DNA of 60,373 nucleotides from Streptomyces sp. 549 (lineage in GTDB: Bacteria; Actinomycetota; Actinomycetes; Streptomycetales; Streptomycetaceae). Location: assembly GCF_030124175.1 (NCBI RefSeq), contig NZ_JASKMT010000031.1, positions 1 through 60,373 on the forward strand. The letters are read 5' to 3'. Shown here piece after piece: positions 1-7,308 of this stretch (its first letter is position 1; the number at the start of each line of letters is the position of its first letter). The notes under the pieces are model-generated. The model saw only the letters and a list, made by a program, of their open reading frames with translations, searched no databases and was not told the DNA's origin. The translations under genes and the position numbers were made by a program.

Positions 1-53
1 CCCATCGTCACGATGCCGTGACCAGCACGGATCGTTGATCGACAAGACTTTGA

Positions 54-476
54 AACCGCCCTGACCCGGATGCCGAGATCATCACCAGTTTCCCGGGGCT
101 CTCCGTGCTCTCTGGAGCCCGCGTTCTCGCCGAGATCGGAGACGACCGCGAACGCTTCGCGGACGCCAGAGCGATGAAGGCATACGCCGGCGCGGCTCCT
201 GTCACACGGGCCTCCGGGCGCAGCCACGTGGTTGTGGCCCGGACCGTCAAGAACCAGCGATTGGCATCAGCCGGGCACATGTGGGCCTTCGCAGCCCTGC
301 GCAGCCAGGCTCCACGCGCCCACTATGACCGACGGCGTGCTGGTGGAGAACGGCATACCGCAGCTCTCAGGAACCTGTTCAACAAGCTGCTCGGCTGCCT
401 CTTCCACTGCCTACAGCACCGCACGCTGTTCGACCCCGACCGTGCCTTCGCACCACCCATGGATCTTGCTGCCTGA
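54..476 (+). pseudogene. IS110-family transposase, 3' remnant
   Basis: The readable frame gives the C-terminal (Transposase_20) half of an IS110-type transposase: a PGLSVLSGARVLAEIGDD stretch, then KAYAGAAPVTRASG and a final helix-rich tail. The N-terminal DEDD catalytic domain is missing from the window. Just upstream, the frame starting at about 49 reads FETALTR, which in relatives runs straight into DAEIITSFPGL. Here the two lie in different frames, so about one base is lost near 60-70. The last residues (APPMDLAA) run into the remains of the next element. This is a dead insertion-sequence fragment, read as a relic. Confidence 0.75.
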
Positions 477-881
477 GCGCCTACTTGACCCGCCAGCGAC
501 ATGAGATGTCTTCGACTGCTCGGCAATGCTGTGGTCGCGGGTGGGGACCAGGGTGCCGTCGACGATCAGCACGGTGTCCTTCGCGAACCGTTTGCGCTGC
601 TGGAGAGCGAGCGTAGGTCCGAGGTGGTCGATGATGCGGTCGGCGGCGGACTTCGATACCCCGAAGAGTGGAGCCAGTTGCCGCAGTGTCAGGTTCGTGC
701 GCCAGTAGGCGGCGACCAGCAGGACACGGTCCTCCAGCGGCAGGCTCCACGGCCGGCCCTTGCGCACCGGATCTGCACCCTCGCGCCGGAGCGCGGTGAT
801 CAGCTTGCCGAACTGTCGCGGGCTCAACCCGCTGAACGGGGCTATCCAGGAGGGCTCCGACGCCGTGATCACACCAGACAC
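411..881 (-). pseudogene. IS5-type transposase, 5' fragment
   Basis: The protein starts with GTG at 881 and shows the helix-turn-helix N-terminal half typical of actinobacterial IS5-group transposases (LTLRQLAPLFGVSKSAADRIIDHL). It then reaches the first catalytic aspartate region (DTVLIVDGTLVPTRDHS, residues about 100-117). After about residue 130 the similarity stops and the frame runs into the IS110 remnant on the opposite strand. The second and third DDE residues are absent. It is a truncated, non-functional element. No terminal inverted repeat pair could be identified. Confidence 0.75.
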
Positions 882-893
882 GACAAGATCATC

Positions 894-1106
894 TCACCCC
901 TGGCCAGCAGTTACGGGACAGGTCTTACCGACCTGCTCAAGGAATACGACAAGCTGGACTTCGTCCTCGGACATCCAAGCGGCAAGCAACGTCGACTCGG
1001 CAACCGTCGCAAAGAGTGCCCTACCCACCGACTCGGTGTATTGGCCGGCGAGTAGTGCCGCCACATCGAGAAGGCTATGGGCTGGTAGCCGTGGTTGCGC
1101 CCACAT
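894..1106 (-). pseudogene. Tail fragment of an XRE/TPR-type regulator
   Basis: The minus strand carries DVAALLAGQYTESVGRALF followed by ATVAESTLLAAWMS. This resembles the linker and TPR region of the large Streptomyces XRE-type regulators. The expected continuation is lost after AAWMS at about 970, where unrelated residues follow. No start codon or HTH domain is present. I infer a fragment stranded by insertion of the neighbouring IS element. The recognition rests on one short motif and may be wrong. Confidence 0.4.
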
Positions 1107-1264
1107 GGGTCACTACCCAGTGTGACCACTGAGCGGGTCCAGCTGGTTCCTCGTGGACGCTCCGTCGCTACGTTAACCTTTGGTCACAGAGCGTATCCGC
1201 GAGGGCCATGGTCGCTCTGTATCTACAGCTAAAATTGACCGAATCGTAATAATAGCGAGCGAAT

Positions 1265-1304
1265 CTTGCGACTTCTCTCTCGAAAGCGAGAGGTTTGACG
1301 CAAG
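1265..1304. promoter_or_regulatory. Operator 1: concentric nested inverted repeat
   Basis: The inner repeat CTCTCG/CGAGAG (1277-1282 and 1287-1292) sits inside an outer repeat CTTGCG/CGCAAG (1265-1270 and 1299-1304). Both share the centre 1284.5. A TTGACG hexamer (1295-1300), a plausible -35 element, lies in its right arm. The geometry repeats exactly 60 bp downstream, so this is very likely a protein-binding site for the HTH protein that follows. Confidence 0.7.
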
Positions 1305-1325
1305 CCCTTGGAAGGGTGACACTGG

Positions 1326-1363
1326 TTGCGTGTTCTCTCTCGCATGCGAGAGGGAAGTCGCAA
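1326..1363. promoter_or_regulatory. Operator 2: concentric nested inverted repeat
   Basis: A perfect 16-bp palindrome CTCTCGCATGCGAGAG (1337-1352) lies inside TTGCG/CGCAA arms (1326-1330 and 1359-1363). Both are centred on 1344.5, exactly 60 bp from operator 1 and with the same 11-base offset between outer and inner arms. The right outer arm runs into the Shine-Dalgarno AAGGAGG (1362-1368), so a bound repressor, or an RNA hairpin, could also block translation. Confidence 0.7.
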
Positions 1364-1375
1364 GGAGGTGGGAAC

Positions 1376-2125
1376 GTGGAGTACGTGTCCGTGAGGCAGG
1401 CTGCCGATGGGCTAGGAGTGCACGACTCACGTGTGCGTCAGCTACTGCAAGCTGGCAAGCTCCAAGGTTCCCGAGTGGGCGGCCGATGGCTTGTAGAGGC
1501 CGACAGCTTGCAGGATCGCAAGCGGGCTGCCCCTGAATCGGGGCGACCGTTGTCTGCGCGCAACGCTTGGGGGGCTTTGGCGATCCTGTCTGGCTGTCGC
1601 CCGCTAGGCTTGTCGGACTCGGAGCGTTCCCGTCTCCTCGCGCGGCTGCGGAGTCTTGCCGAGAGCGGAGAAGTCCCTGCCTCGCGGATCCAGAAGCTTC
1701 TTGCTTCAAGGGCTGACGTGAGGCGCTACCGGGTTCATCGGTCCCTGCTGCCAGCCTTGATCGAAAATAGGGACGTCGTGCGCGCTGGCGCGAGTGCAGC
1801 ACCGCGAGTGGGAGCTGCCTACGTGGCTCCAGGCCGAGCCGAAGTTTACGTGCACCCGGATCGAATTCGAGAGCTAGAGGAGGCCTTCGGCCTCGTGGCG
1901 GATGCCCAGCGAGGAAACCTGATCGTTCGAGTGCCGCCGGCCAGTGCTTGGCCGTTCCTGGTGCCAGATTCTCGAGCATCGCGCGAGGGGCATGACGCCC
2001 CCGCTTCTGTGGTGGCGGCGGACTTGCTTGACGCGCGGGAAGATCGAGCCAGCGTCGCGGCGGAAGGCATTCTGGAGCGCTTGCTGGCGTCCTCGGCGTT
2101 GGGTGGTCGGCGCAGAGGTGAGTGA
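1376..2125 (+). CDS. HTH protein, AbiEi-like antitoxin candidate
   Basis: This is a 249-aa protein started by GTG with a strong AAGGAGG seven bases upstream. Residues 4-29 form an excisionase/MerR-type HTH (VSVRQAADGLGVHDSRVRQL). The rest is a helical/beta domain ending in ASVVAADLLDAREDRASVAA, resembling the C-terminal part of AbiEi-type antitoxins encoded next to nucleotidyltransferases. It overlaps the next gene by 8 bp, so translation is probably coupled. By analogy with AbiE systems it should neutralise the partner and repress its own promoter through the two nested palindromes. The N-terminal HTH type differs from the classical AbiEi winged helix, so the assignment is by context. Confidence 0.65.
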   Translation: MEYVSVRQAADGLGVHDSRVRQLLQAGKLQGSRVGGRWLVEADSLQDRKRAAPESGRPLSARNAWGALAILSGCRPLGLSDSERSRLLARLRSLAESGEVPASRIQKLLASRADVRRYRVHRSLLPALIENRDVVRAGASAAPRVGAAYVAPGRAEVYVHPDRIRELEEAFGLVADAQRGNLIVRVPPASAWPFLVPDSRASREGHDAPASVVAADLLDAREDRASVAAEGILERLLASSALGGRRRGE

Positions 2126-2872
2126 GCCGAGAGTCCGCATCGTCTCGGACTTGCTGACAGGAACGGTTGCCGGGCTTTGGAGCACGCTCCTGGATCTGTC
2201 TGAGAGGGTGTCTAGTGACTGGATCCTGATCGGCGGGCAGATGGTGCTCCTTCACGGGTTGGAGCACGGCAGAACCCCGCCAGGCGTGAGCCTTGATCTC
2301 GACGTCTTGGCTGACGTGCTTTCCAATCAGAAGAGCCTCCGTCTGCTCGTTGCCGCGCTAGAGGCGTTGGGCTTCGAGTCGACAGGGGTCTCGCCTGAAG
2401 GCAAGACGCACCGGTACAAGCGAGTTGATGGCGAAGGGGTGCTCGCGGTTGACCTCCTTGCTCCAGACAACCTCGGAGAGCGAGCCGATCTCACAACCAC
2501 GCCGCCGGGTTCGACTTTGGAGGTGCCTGGTGGTCGGCAGGCTGTGCATCGGACTGAAGCTGTGACGGTTCAGCTGGATGGTCGGGTTGGGGTTATCTAC
2601 CGCCCCAACTTGTTGGGGCGATTGTAGGGAAGGCTGCTGCCTTGACCATCCCTACTGCCCCGAAGGACAAGCACTACCGGGACTTGGCGTTCTTGCTCTC
2701 GCTCCCTGGTGACCCGATCGCGATGAGGGGTCAGCTGCAGAAGGGGGATCGCAGGAAGCTTGCGGCAGCCAGTGCGTTGCATGACCCCGCTCATGCTGCT
2801 TGGCGGCAGTTGGATGATCTCGAGGCTGAAGCTGACGGGCAGGCCATGCTTCGCTTCCTGGCCCCTGCCTGA
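2118..2872 (+). pseudogene. AbiEii-like nucleotidyltransferase, frame broken near 2,616
   Basis: The GTG at 2118 lies inside the end of the HTH gene. Residues 36-64 carry a complete nucleotidyltransferase signature: GG at 39-40, then D60-L-D62, with a third acidic residue at D112 (AVDLL). The frame stops at 2625-2627. The continuation IVGKAAALTIP...KHYRDLAFLL, a typical C-terminal helical domain, reads on in the -1 frame to 2872 with no other lesion. One missing base in the GGGG run 2615-2618 explains this. It may be a true mutation, an assembly error, or -1 slippage on G-GGG. The restored protein would be about 250 aa and would be the toxin/effector partner of the upstream HTH protein. Confidence 0.7.
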
Positions 2873-2917
2873 GTGCTAGTCGCCGCTCACTCGCGATCAG
2901 TGCCACACAACGACAAA

Positions 2918-2948
2918 GAGTCGGACCCAGTGGGACTGGGTCCGACTC
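2918..2948. terminator. Perfect 14-bp hairpin, bidirectional terminator
   Basis: The stem 2918-2931 pairs perfectly with 2935-2948 around a GGG loop. It lies 45 bp after the nucleotidyltransferase (+) and about 55 bp after the tRNA-Arg 3' end (-), so it can serve both. A weaker outer pair GTGCCA/TGGCAC (2900-2905 and 2957-2962) brackets it. Confidence 0.75.
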
Positions 2949-3003
2949 TCGATGTCTGGCACATTTGCAGGTCAGCGAGCTGATCGTGCTGGTCCGGCTC
3001 TTG

Positions 3004-3075
3004 TGCCCCCGGCAGGATTCGAACCTGCGCACACGGCTCCGGAGGCCGTTGCTCTATCCCCTGAGCTACGGGGGC
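3004..3075 (-). tRNA. tRNA-Arg, anticodon CCG
   Basis: Read on the minus strand, a 7-bp acceptor stem GCCCCCG/CGGGGGC, a D-arm GCTC/GAGC, the anticodon loop CTCCGGA (anticodon CCG, codon CGG), and a T-arm with GGTTCGAATCC are all present. The discriminator base is A and CCA is not encoded. The 3' end faces the accessory DNA at 1-3,000, which fits integration of a mobile element at this tRNA. Confidence 0.95.
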
Positions 3076-3291
3076 GCTGCCGCCGCTCTCGGCGGCGACG
3101 TGTAGAACATTACCAGCTCCCAGGGGGTGCCCCCGCACGGGTTTCGGGATGGCAGGAGGCGTCGGGGGAGGGCGGCCGGCCAGGCGCCGGGAGCTGGGCG
3201 AACGGCCGGTTCGCGTCCTCAGCGGAGGCTCTCGGGCGAGCGGTACCGGGCCCCTCTGGCCCAGCCCCACGGGCCCGCCGCGCCCTCACTC

Positions 3292-4410
3292 TCACCGCTC
3301 CCCCGCCGCGCCCTCCCCCTGCGCGATGGCGTCGGCCACCTCCTTCGTGCGGGCGGCTTCCTCGGCGGCGAAGCGTTCGGCGTCGAGCTGTTCGGCGATC
3401 TCCTCGTCCTGGGCCATCAGCTGGTCGAGGTTGGCGTCGCCTAGTTCGTAGACGCCCATGTCGACGTAGGCCTGCTGGAGGCGTTCGCCCCACAGGCCGA
3501 TGTCCTTGACGCAGGGCACGATGCGGCTGAAGAGCAGCTTGCGGAAGAGGTGGAGGAACTCGGACTGCTCGCTGAAGGTCTCGGCCTCGGCTGCGGAGAT
3601 GCCGAAGTTCGTGAGGACTTCCGTGCCCTTGAGGCGGTCGCGCATGAGGTAGCAGCCCTCGATGACGAAGTCCTCGCGCTCGCGCAGCTCGGCCTCGCTG
3701 AGCTGCGCGTAGTAGTCGCGCAGCGCCATCCGGCCGAACGCGACGTGCCGGGCCTCGTCCTGCATCACGTAGGTGAGGATCTGCTTGGGCAGGGGCTTGC
3801 TGGTGGTGTCGCGGATCATGCCGAAGGCGGCCAGCGCGAGGCCTTCGATGAGGACCTGCATGCCGAGGTAGGGCATGTCCCAGCGGGAGTCGCGGAGGGT
3901 GTCGCCGAGCAGGGACTGCAGGTTGGGGTTGACCGGGTAGAGCATCCCGACCTTCTCGTGCAGGAACCTGCTGTAGATCTCTGCGTGCCGCGCCTCGTCC
4001 ATGGCCTGGGTCGCGGAGTAGAACTTGGCGTCGAGGTCGGGCACGGACTCGACGATGCGCGAGGCGCAGACCAGCGCGCCCTGTTCTCCGTGCAGGAACT
4101 GGCTGAACTGCCAGGACGCGTAGTGCCGGTGCAGTTCGGCCTTGTCGCGTGCGGACATCTTGGCCCAGTACGGCGTGCCGTGGAGGGCCAGCGCCTCGTC
4201 GGGCACGCCGAGCGGGTCGTCGGGGTCGACGTCGAGGTGCCAGTCGATGCGGGTGGCGCCGTCCCACTGCTTGTCCTTGCCCTTCTGGTAGAGGGCGAGC
4301 AGTCGTTCGCGGCCGTCGTCGTACTCCCAGCTGAAGCGGGCGGCGCCGGTGGCGGGCACCTGCCACTGGGGGTCACCGGCGGCGTACGTGTAGAGCTCGT
4401 GCGTCGGCAT
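3292..4410 (-). CDS. Diiron ferritin-fold (R2-like) protein
   Basis: This 372-aa protein has the two carboxylate/histidine half-sites of R2-like diiron enzymes: a Glu in LHGEQGALV, DEARHAEIYSRF, a Glu in LIEGLALAAFG, and DEARHVAFGRM. It should bind a dinuclear iron (or Fe/Mn) centre and catalyse an oxygen-dependent oxidation; the substrate is unknown. The C-terminus ends in an acidic/alanine-rich charged helix. It is transcribed away from an AurF-type diiron gene with 211 bp between them, so the two may act in one pathway. It could also be a ferritin-like storage or desaturase-type protein. Confidence 0.8.
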   Translation of the reverse strand: MPTHELYTYAAGDPQWQVPATGAARFSWEYDDGRERLLALYQKGKDKQWDGATRIDWHLDVDPDDPLGVPDEALALHGTPYWAKMSARDKAELHRHYASWQFSQFLHGEQGALVCASRIVESVPDLDAKFYSATQAMDEARHAEIYSRFLHEKVGMLYPVNPNLQSLLGDTLRDSRWDMPYLGMQVLIEGLALAAFGMIRDTTSKPLPKQILTYVMQDEARHVAFGRMALRDYYAQLSEAELREREDFVIEGCYLMRDRLKGTEVLTNFGISAAEAETFSEQSEFLHLFRKLLFSRIVPCVKDIGLWGERLQQAYVDMGVYELGDANLDQLMAQDEEIAEQLDAERFAAEEAARTKEVADAIAQGEGAAGER

Positions 4411-4455
4411 GGGGCCTCCTGGCTCCGCTGACTTGACGAATCCCGTGAGGTGCGT

Positions 4456-4557
4456 GGCTTGTTGGGGGCCTGGTGGTGGCTTGTTGGCAGGCTCACACGG
4501 CGGTTACCACGCGGTCAACAAGTCGCGCGGGAGGGATTGACGACCTTGCTGACAAGG
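4456..4557. promoter_or_regulatory. Divergent promoter region with repeats
   Basis: Between the two diiron genes, GGCTTGTTGG occurs twice (4456-4465 and 4478-4487), 22 bp apart, about two helical turns. An inverted CAACAAG lies at 4516-4522. TTGACG (4537-4542) is a plausible -35 for the rightward gene, with CCTTG-CTGA-CAAGG (4544-4557) just behind it. These could be binding sites for the TetR regulator at 5,688. The sites are visible; the regulator assignment is inference. Confidence 0.4.
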
Positions 4558-4621
4558 AGTCTCATAAGAGGGAGCGCCAGAGACAACCATCGGTAACCCC
4601 CACCAGTGAGGTGCCTCAGCC

Positions 4622-5575
4622 ATGACCACAGCCCCCGACGCCGCCGCGGAAGCCGCCACCGATGCCGCCGTGCTGCGGGACGCACTCGGCGCGCTCAAGG
4701 ACAGGGAGCAGGTGGCCGAACGCCTGCTGGAGTCCTCCCGCAAGCACTCCTTCGACCCGGACACCGAGCTGGACTGGGACGCGCCCTTCGAGGAGGGCAA
4801 GTGGTTCTGGCCGCCGGAGCTGGTCTCGCTCTACGACACCCCGATGTGGAAGCGCATGTCGGAGGAGCAGCGCATGGACCTCGCCCGGCACGAAGCGGCG
4901 GCGCTCGCCTCGCTGGGCATCTGGTTCGAGATCATCCTGATGCAGCTGCTGGTCCGGCACATCTACGACAAGTCGCTGACCAGCTCGCACGTGCGGTACG
5001 CGCTGACGGAGATCGCCGACGAGTGCCGGCACTCGATGATGTTCGCCCGCATGATCACCACCGGTGGGGCACCCGCGTACCCGGTGAGCCGGTTCCACCA
5101 CAACATGGCACGGGTGCTGAAGACGATCTCGACGACTCCGGGTTCGTTCGCCTGCACCCTGCTGGGCGAGGAGATCCTGGACTGGATGCAGCGGCTGACG
5201 TTCCCCGACGAGCGCGTGCAGCCGCTGGTCCGCGGCGTGACGCGCATCCACGTCGTCGAGGAGGCACGCCATGTCCGTTACGCGCGCGAGGAGTTGCGGC
5301 GGCAGATGCTGACGGCGCCGCGCTGGGAGCGGCAGTTGACGCGGGTCAGCTCGGGTGAGGCGGCGCGGGTGTTCTCACTGGCCTTCGTCAACCCGGACGT
5401 CTACACCAACGTCGGCCTGGACCGGCGCGCGGCGCTGGCGCAGGTCAAGGCGAGCGCGCACCGTCGTGAGGTGATGCAGAGCGGCGCGAAGCGGCTGACG
5501 GACTTCCTGGACGAGATCGGCGTGCTTCAGGGTGTCGGGCGCCGGCTGTGGCGCAGCTCCGGCCTGCTGGCCTGA
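4622..5575 (+). CDS. AurF-family diiron oxygenase
   Basis: This 317-aa protein matches the AurF (p-aminobenzoate N-oxygenase) family. It has a first metal-site Glu in the ARHEAAALASLGIWFE helix, EIADECRHSMMFARM in the middle, and HVVEEARHVRYAREEL near residue 220. The E-x-x-H pairs bind two irons, and characterised members oxidise amines to nitro compounds. No biosynthetic genes flank it, so it is probably a housekeeping or detoxifying relative with an unknown substrate. The TetR gene 113 bp downstream lies on the same strand and may control it. Confidence 0.85.
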   Translation: MTTAPDAAAEAATDAAVLRDALGALKDREQVAERLLESSRKHSFDPDTELDWDAPFEEGKWFWPPELVSLYDTPMWKRMSEEQRMDLARHEAAALASLGIWFEIILMQLLVRHIYDKSLTSSHVRYALTEIADECRHSMMFARMITTGGAPAYPVSRFHHNMARVLKTISTTPGSFACTLLGEEILDWMQRLTFPDERVQPLVRGVTRIHVVEEARHVRYAREELRRQMLTAPRWERQLTRVSSGEAARVFSLAFVNPDVYTNVGLDRRAALAQVKASAHRREVMQSGAKRLTDFLDEIGVLQGVGRRLWRSSGLLA

Positions 5576-5576
5576 G

Positions 5577-5632
5577 CCCAGGGCAGGCAGGGCAGGACAG
5601 GTAGGCAGGCGGCCAGGCAGGCAGGCCCCTGA
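5577..5632 (+). repeat. Degenerate GCAGG tandem repeat
   Basis: Directly after the AurF gene stop codon, the motif GGCAGG/GGCCAGG recurs about eight times over 50 bp. It is a low-complexity intergenic repeat with no visible hairpin and may vary between strains. Confidence 0.5.
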
Positions 5633-5687
5633 CCCCGGCGGGCCCGGGGCGGGCATGCGGGCCGGCGCGGCGGATACCCTGCCTGGC

Positions 5688-6410
5688 ATGACGGTTCCGG
5701 CGTATCGACGCATGAGTGTGGAGGCTCGCCGTTCGCAGCTGATCCTCAGCGCGCTCGGCCTCTTCGCGCGGCGCCCCCCGGAGGACGTGTCGCTGGACGA
5801 CGTGGCGGCGGCGGCGGGCGTCTCGCGGCCGCTGGTGTACCGCTACTTCCCCGGCGGCAAGCAGCAGCTCTACGAGACGGCGCTGCGGGCCGCTGCGGAC
5901 GCGTTGGAGGAACGGTTCGCCGAGCCGATGGCCGGGGCGATGACCTGCCGGCTCGGTCACGCCCTGGACCGGTACCTGTCGTTCGTCGACGAGCACGACG
6001 CGGGGTTCACCGCACTGCTGCGCGGCGGCAGCGTGGTGGGCACCTCGCGGACGTCGGCGATCGTCGACGAGGTGCGGCGGGCCGCCGCCGACCAGATCCT
6101 GGTGCACCTGGGTGTGTCGGAGCCGGGCCTGCGGTTGCGGCTGACGGTGCGGACGTGGATCTCGGCGGTGGAGGCGGCGTCGCTGATCTGGCTGGACGAG
6201 GGCAAGCAGCCGTCCCTGGACGAACTGCGGGACGGCCTGCTGGACCACTTCGTCGCCGCCCTGGTGGCCACGGCTTCACGTGATCCGCAGACCGCGCAGG
6301 CTCTGCGCGCAGCGCTGGCCGCGGAACGGGCGGACGGCCCGGTGGGTGATCTGGCGCGCCGGGTGGCACCGCTGGTGGCGGACGCCGGCCACCTGTTCGG
6401 CGAGGCCTGA
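5688..6410 (+). CDS. TetR-family transcriptional regulator
   Basis: This protein has 240 aa from the ATG at 5688. An in-frame ATG at 5712 is an alternative start. Residues about 10-60 form the TetR HTH (ILSALGLFARRPPEDVSLDDVAAAAGVSRPLVYRYF); the remainder is the helical ligand/dimer domain. Lying behind the AurF-type gene, it probably represses that gene or the divergent diiron gene through the repeats around 4,456-4,557. The ligand is unknown. Confidence 0.9.
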   Translation: MTVPAYRRMSVEARRSQLILSALGLFARRPPEDVSLDDVAAAAGVSRPLVYRYFPGGKQQLYETALRAAADALEERFAEPMAGAMTCRLGHALDRYLSFVDEHDAGFTALLRGGSVVGTSRTSAIVDEVRRAAADQILVHLGVSEPGLRLRLTVRTWISAVEAASLIWLDEGKQPSLDELRDGLLDHFVAALVATASRDPQTAQALRAALAAERADGPVGDLARRVAPLVADAGHLFGEA

Positions 6411-6432
6411 GCCGAGCTGTGAGACTGGCGGG

Positions 6433-6696
6433 GTGAAGAGCGAAGAGACCCCCTTTTTCGGCGGGCCCATGGACGGGCGCACGCTGCCGGTGCTGCTGGG
6501 GCCCACGGGACGGCCGCCGAAGCGATACGAGATCCCGGTACCGGACGCGGACGGCGGCACCTCCGTGGTGCACGTGTACCTCCTGGAGCCGGCCGGGGTG
6601 AACCGGTTGGGCCTGCCGCGTGGCTGGAAGTACGTGTACGCGCCGGACGGCGCGCCGCGCTGGAGCCCCAAGTGGCCGTGGACGAAGTCGGGCTGA
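6433..6696 (+). CDS. Small conserved hypothetical protein
   Basis: This 87-aa protein starts with GTG 22 bp after the TetR gene. The reading (FFGGPMDGRTLPVLLGPTGRPPKRYEIPVPD... ending WKYVYAPDGAPRWSPKWPWTKSG) is proline- and glycine-rich, aromatic at the end, with no membrane segment. It looks like a small conserved Streptomyces protein of unknown function. Codon use is normal for the window, which supports it being real. It may be cotranscribed with the TetR gene. Confidence 0.65.
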   Translation: MKSEETPFFGGPMDGRTLPVLLGPTGRPPKRYEIPVPDADGGTSVVHVYLLEPAGVNRLGLPRGWKYVYAPDGAPRWSPKWPWTKSG

Positions 6697-6831
6697 GCGC
6701 GAAAGGTCAGGCGTGGAGGCTCAGGAGCACGAGGCTCAGGAGCGCGAGGCACGGGGCGTGGGCACAGATCGTGGGGGCAGGACGCAGAGCAGGAAGGGGA
6801 CGGGCAACCGGGCGCAACCACCCGGCCGACT

Positions 6832-6870
6832 TGGTATGGACCATTGACATGGCTGGTCTAGTCCTATTCA
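6832..6870 (+). promoter_or_regulatory. Chitinase-type promoter with two dre-like repeats
   Basis: TGGTATGGACCA (6832-6843) and TGGTCTAGTCCT (6854-6865) are 12-bp repeats 22 bp apart, with TTGACA (6844-6849) between them. This is the arrangement of Streptomyces chitinase promoters, whose paired repeats match the DasR-binding (dre) consensus TGGTCTAGACCA. A TATTCA follows as a possible -10. No chitinase or chitin-related gene lies downstream. Confidence 0.65.
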
Positions 6871-7058
6871 CTGCCTTGCAGGGGCTGCCCGCTCCGATCC
6901 GCGCCTCCCGACACCGCTCGGTTCTTCCCTGCGGGCGGCCCCCACCCAGGGCGCGCCGTCCGCCACCGAGTCGTCGTGCCGCAGCCGCGCGGCGGATCGG
7001 GCCGCCCGTGCTGCGGCCGTCCCCACCGGCTCCGCCACCGGACTGCCGCACCGCCTAC

Positions 7059-7101
7059 GCCTGCCCCCCGAGTCCGGGGAGAGCGTGCCCGGGGGGCAGG
7101 C
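7059..7101. terminator. Strong intergenic hairpin
   Basis: A perfect 12-bp stem (7059-7070 with 7090-7101) encloses a 19-base loop. It lies about 190 bp after the chitinase-type promoter and about 210 bp before the NlpC/P60 gene. It could end a short transcript from that promoter or attenuate reading into the hydrolase gene. Confidence 0.55.
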
Positions 7102-7308
7102 CCCAGGGGCCACCGGACGGCGTCCGGAGGTCAGCGGACCTCCCGACCGCCGCGCCCCTGCACATCTGACCGTCAGTCACCACTCACCGCGCCGGGCCGC
7201 ACGCCGGGCGCCCCCATCGGGTGACGTTGTTGGGCGAGGTCGCCCAACACCCCTCGGACAATACGACTGCACGGTGGCACGCTTCCTGCACGTTCAGGAG
7301 GTGATCAG

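Larger units (their letters stand above)
1107..1375. other. Gene-free AT-richer upstream region
   Basis: No coding frame is supported here. The stretch 1,190-1,260 (runs such as TAAAATTGACC and GTAATAATAGCG) is clearly less GC-rich than the rest of the window, as expected for acquired DNA. Its right half holds the two nested palindromes annotated separately and the likely promoter of the HTH/nucleotidyltransferase pair. Confidence 0.6.
6697..7308. other. 612-bp intergenic region without a gene
   Basis: No convincing coding frame is present. The region contains a chitinase-type promoter (6832-6870) and a strong hairpin (7059-7101), both listed separately, and then the ribosome-binding region of the NlpC/P60 gene. 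The frames starting after the promoter are low-complexity, rich in Pro, Arg and Ala, and do not resemble a chitinase. Confidence 0.6.

Noticed and set aside
6850..7169. A secreted chitinase or other protein following the chitinase-type promoter
   Set aside because: The frame beginning MAGLVLFTALQG becomes low-complexity Pro/Arg sequence with no glycosidase motif.
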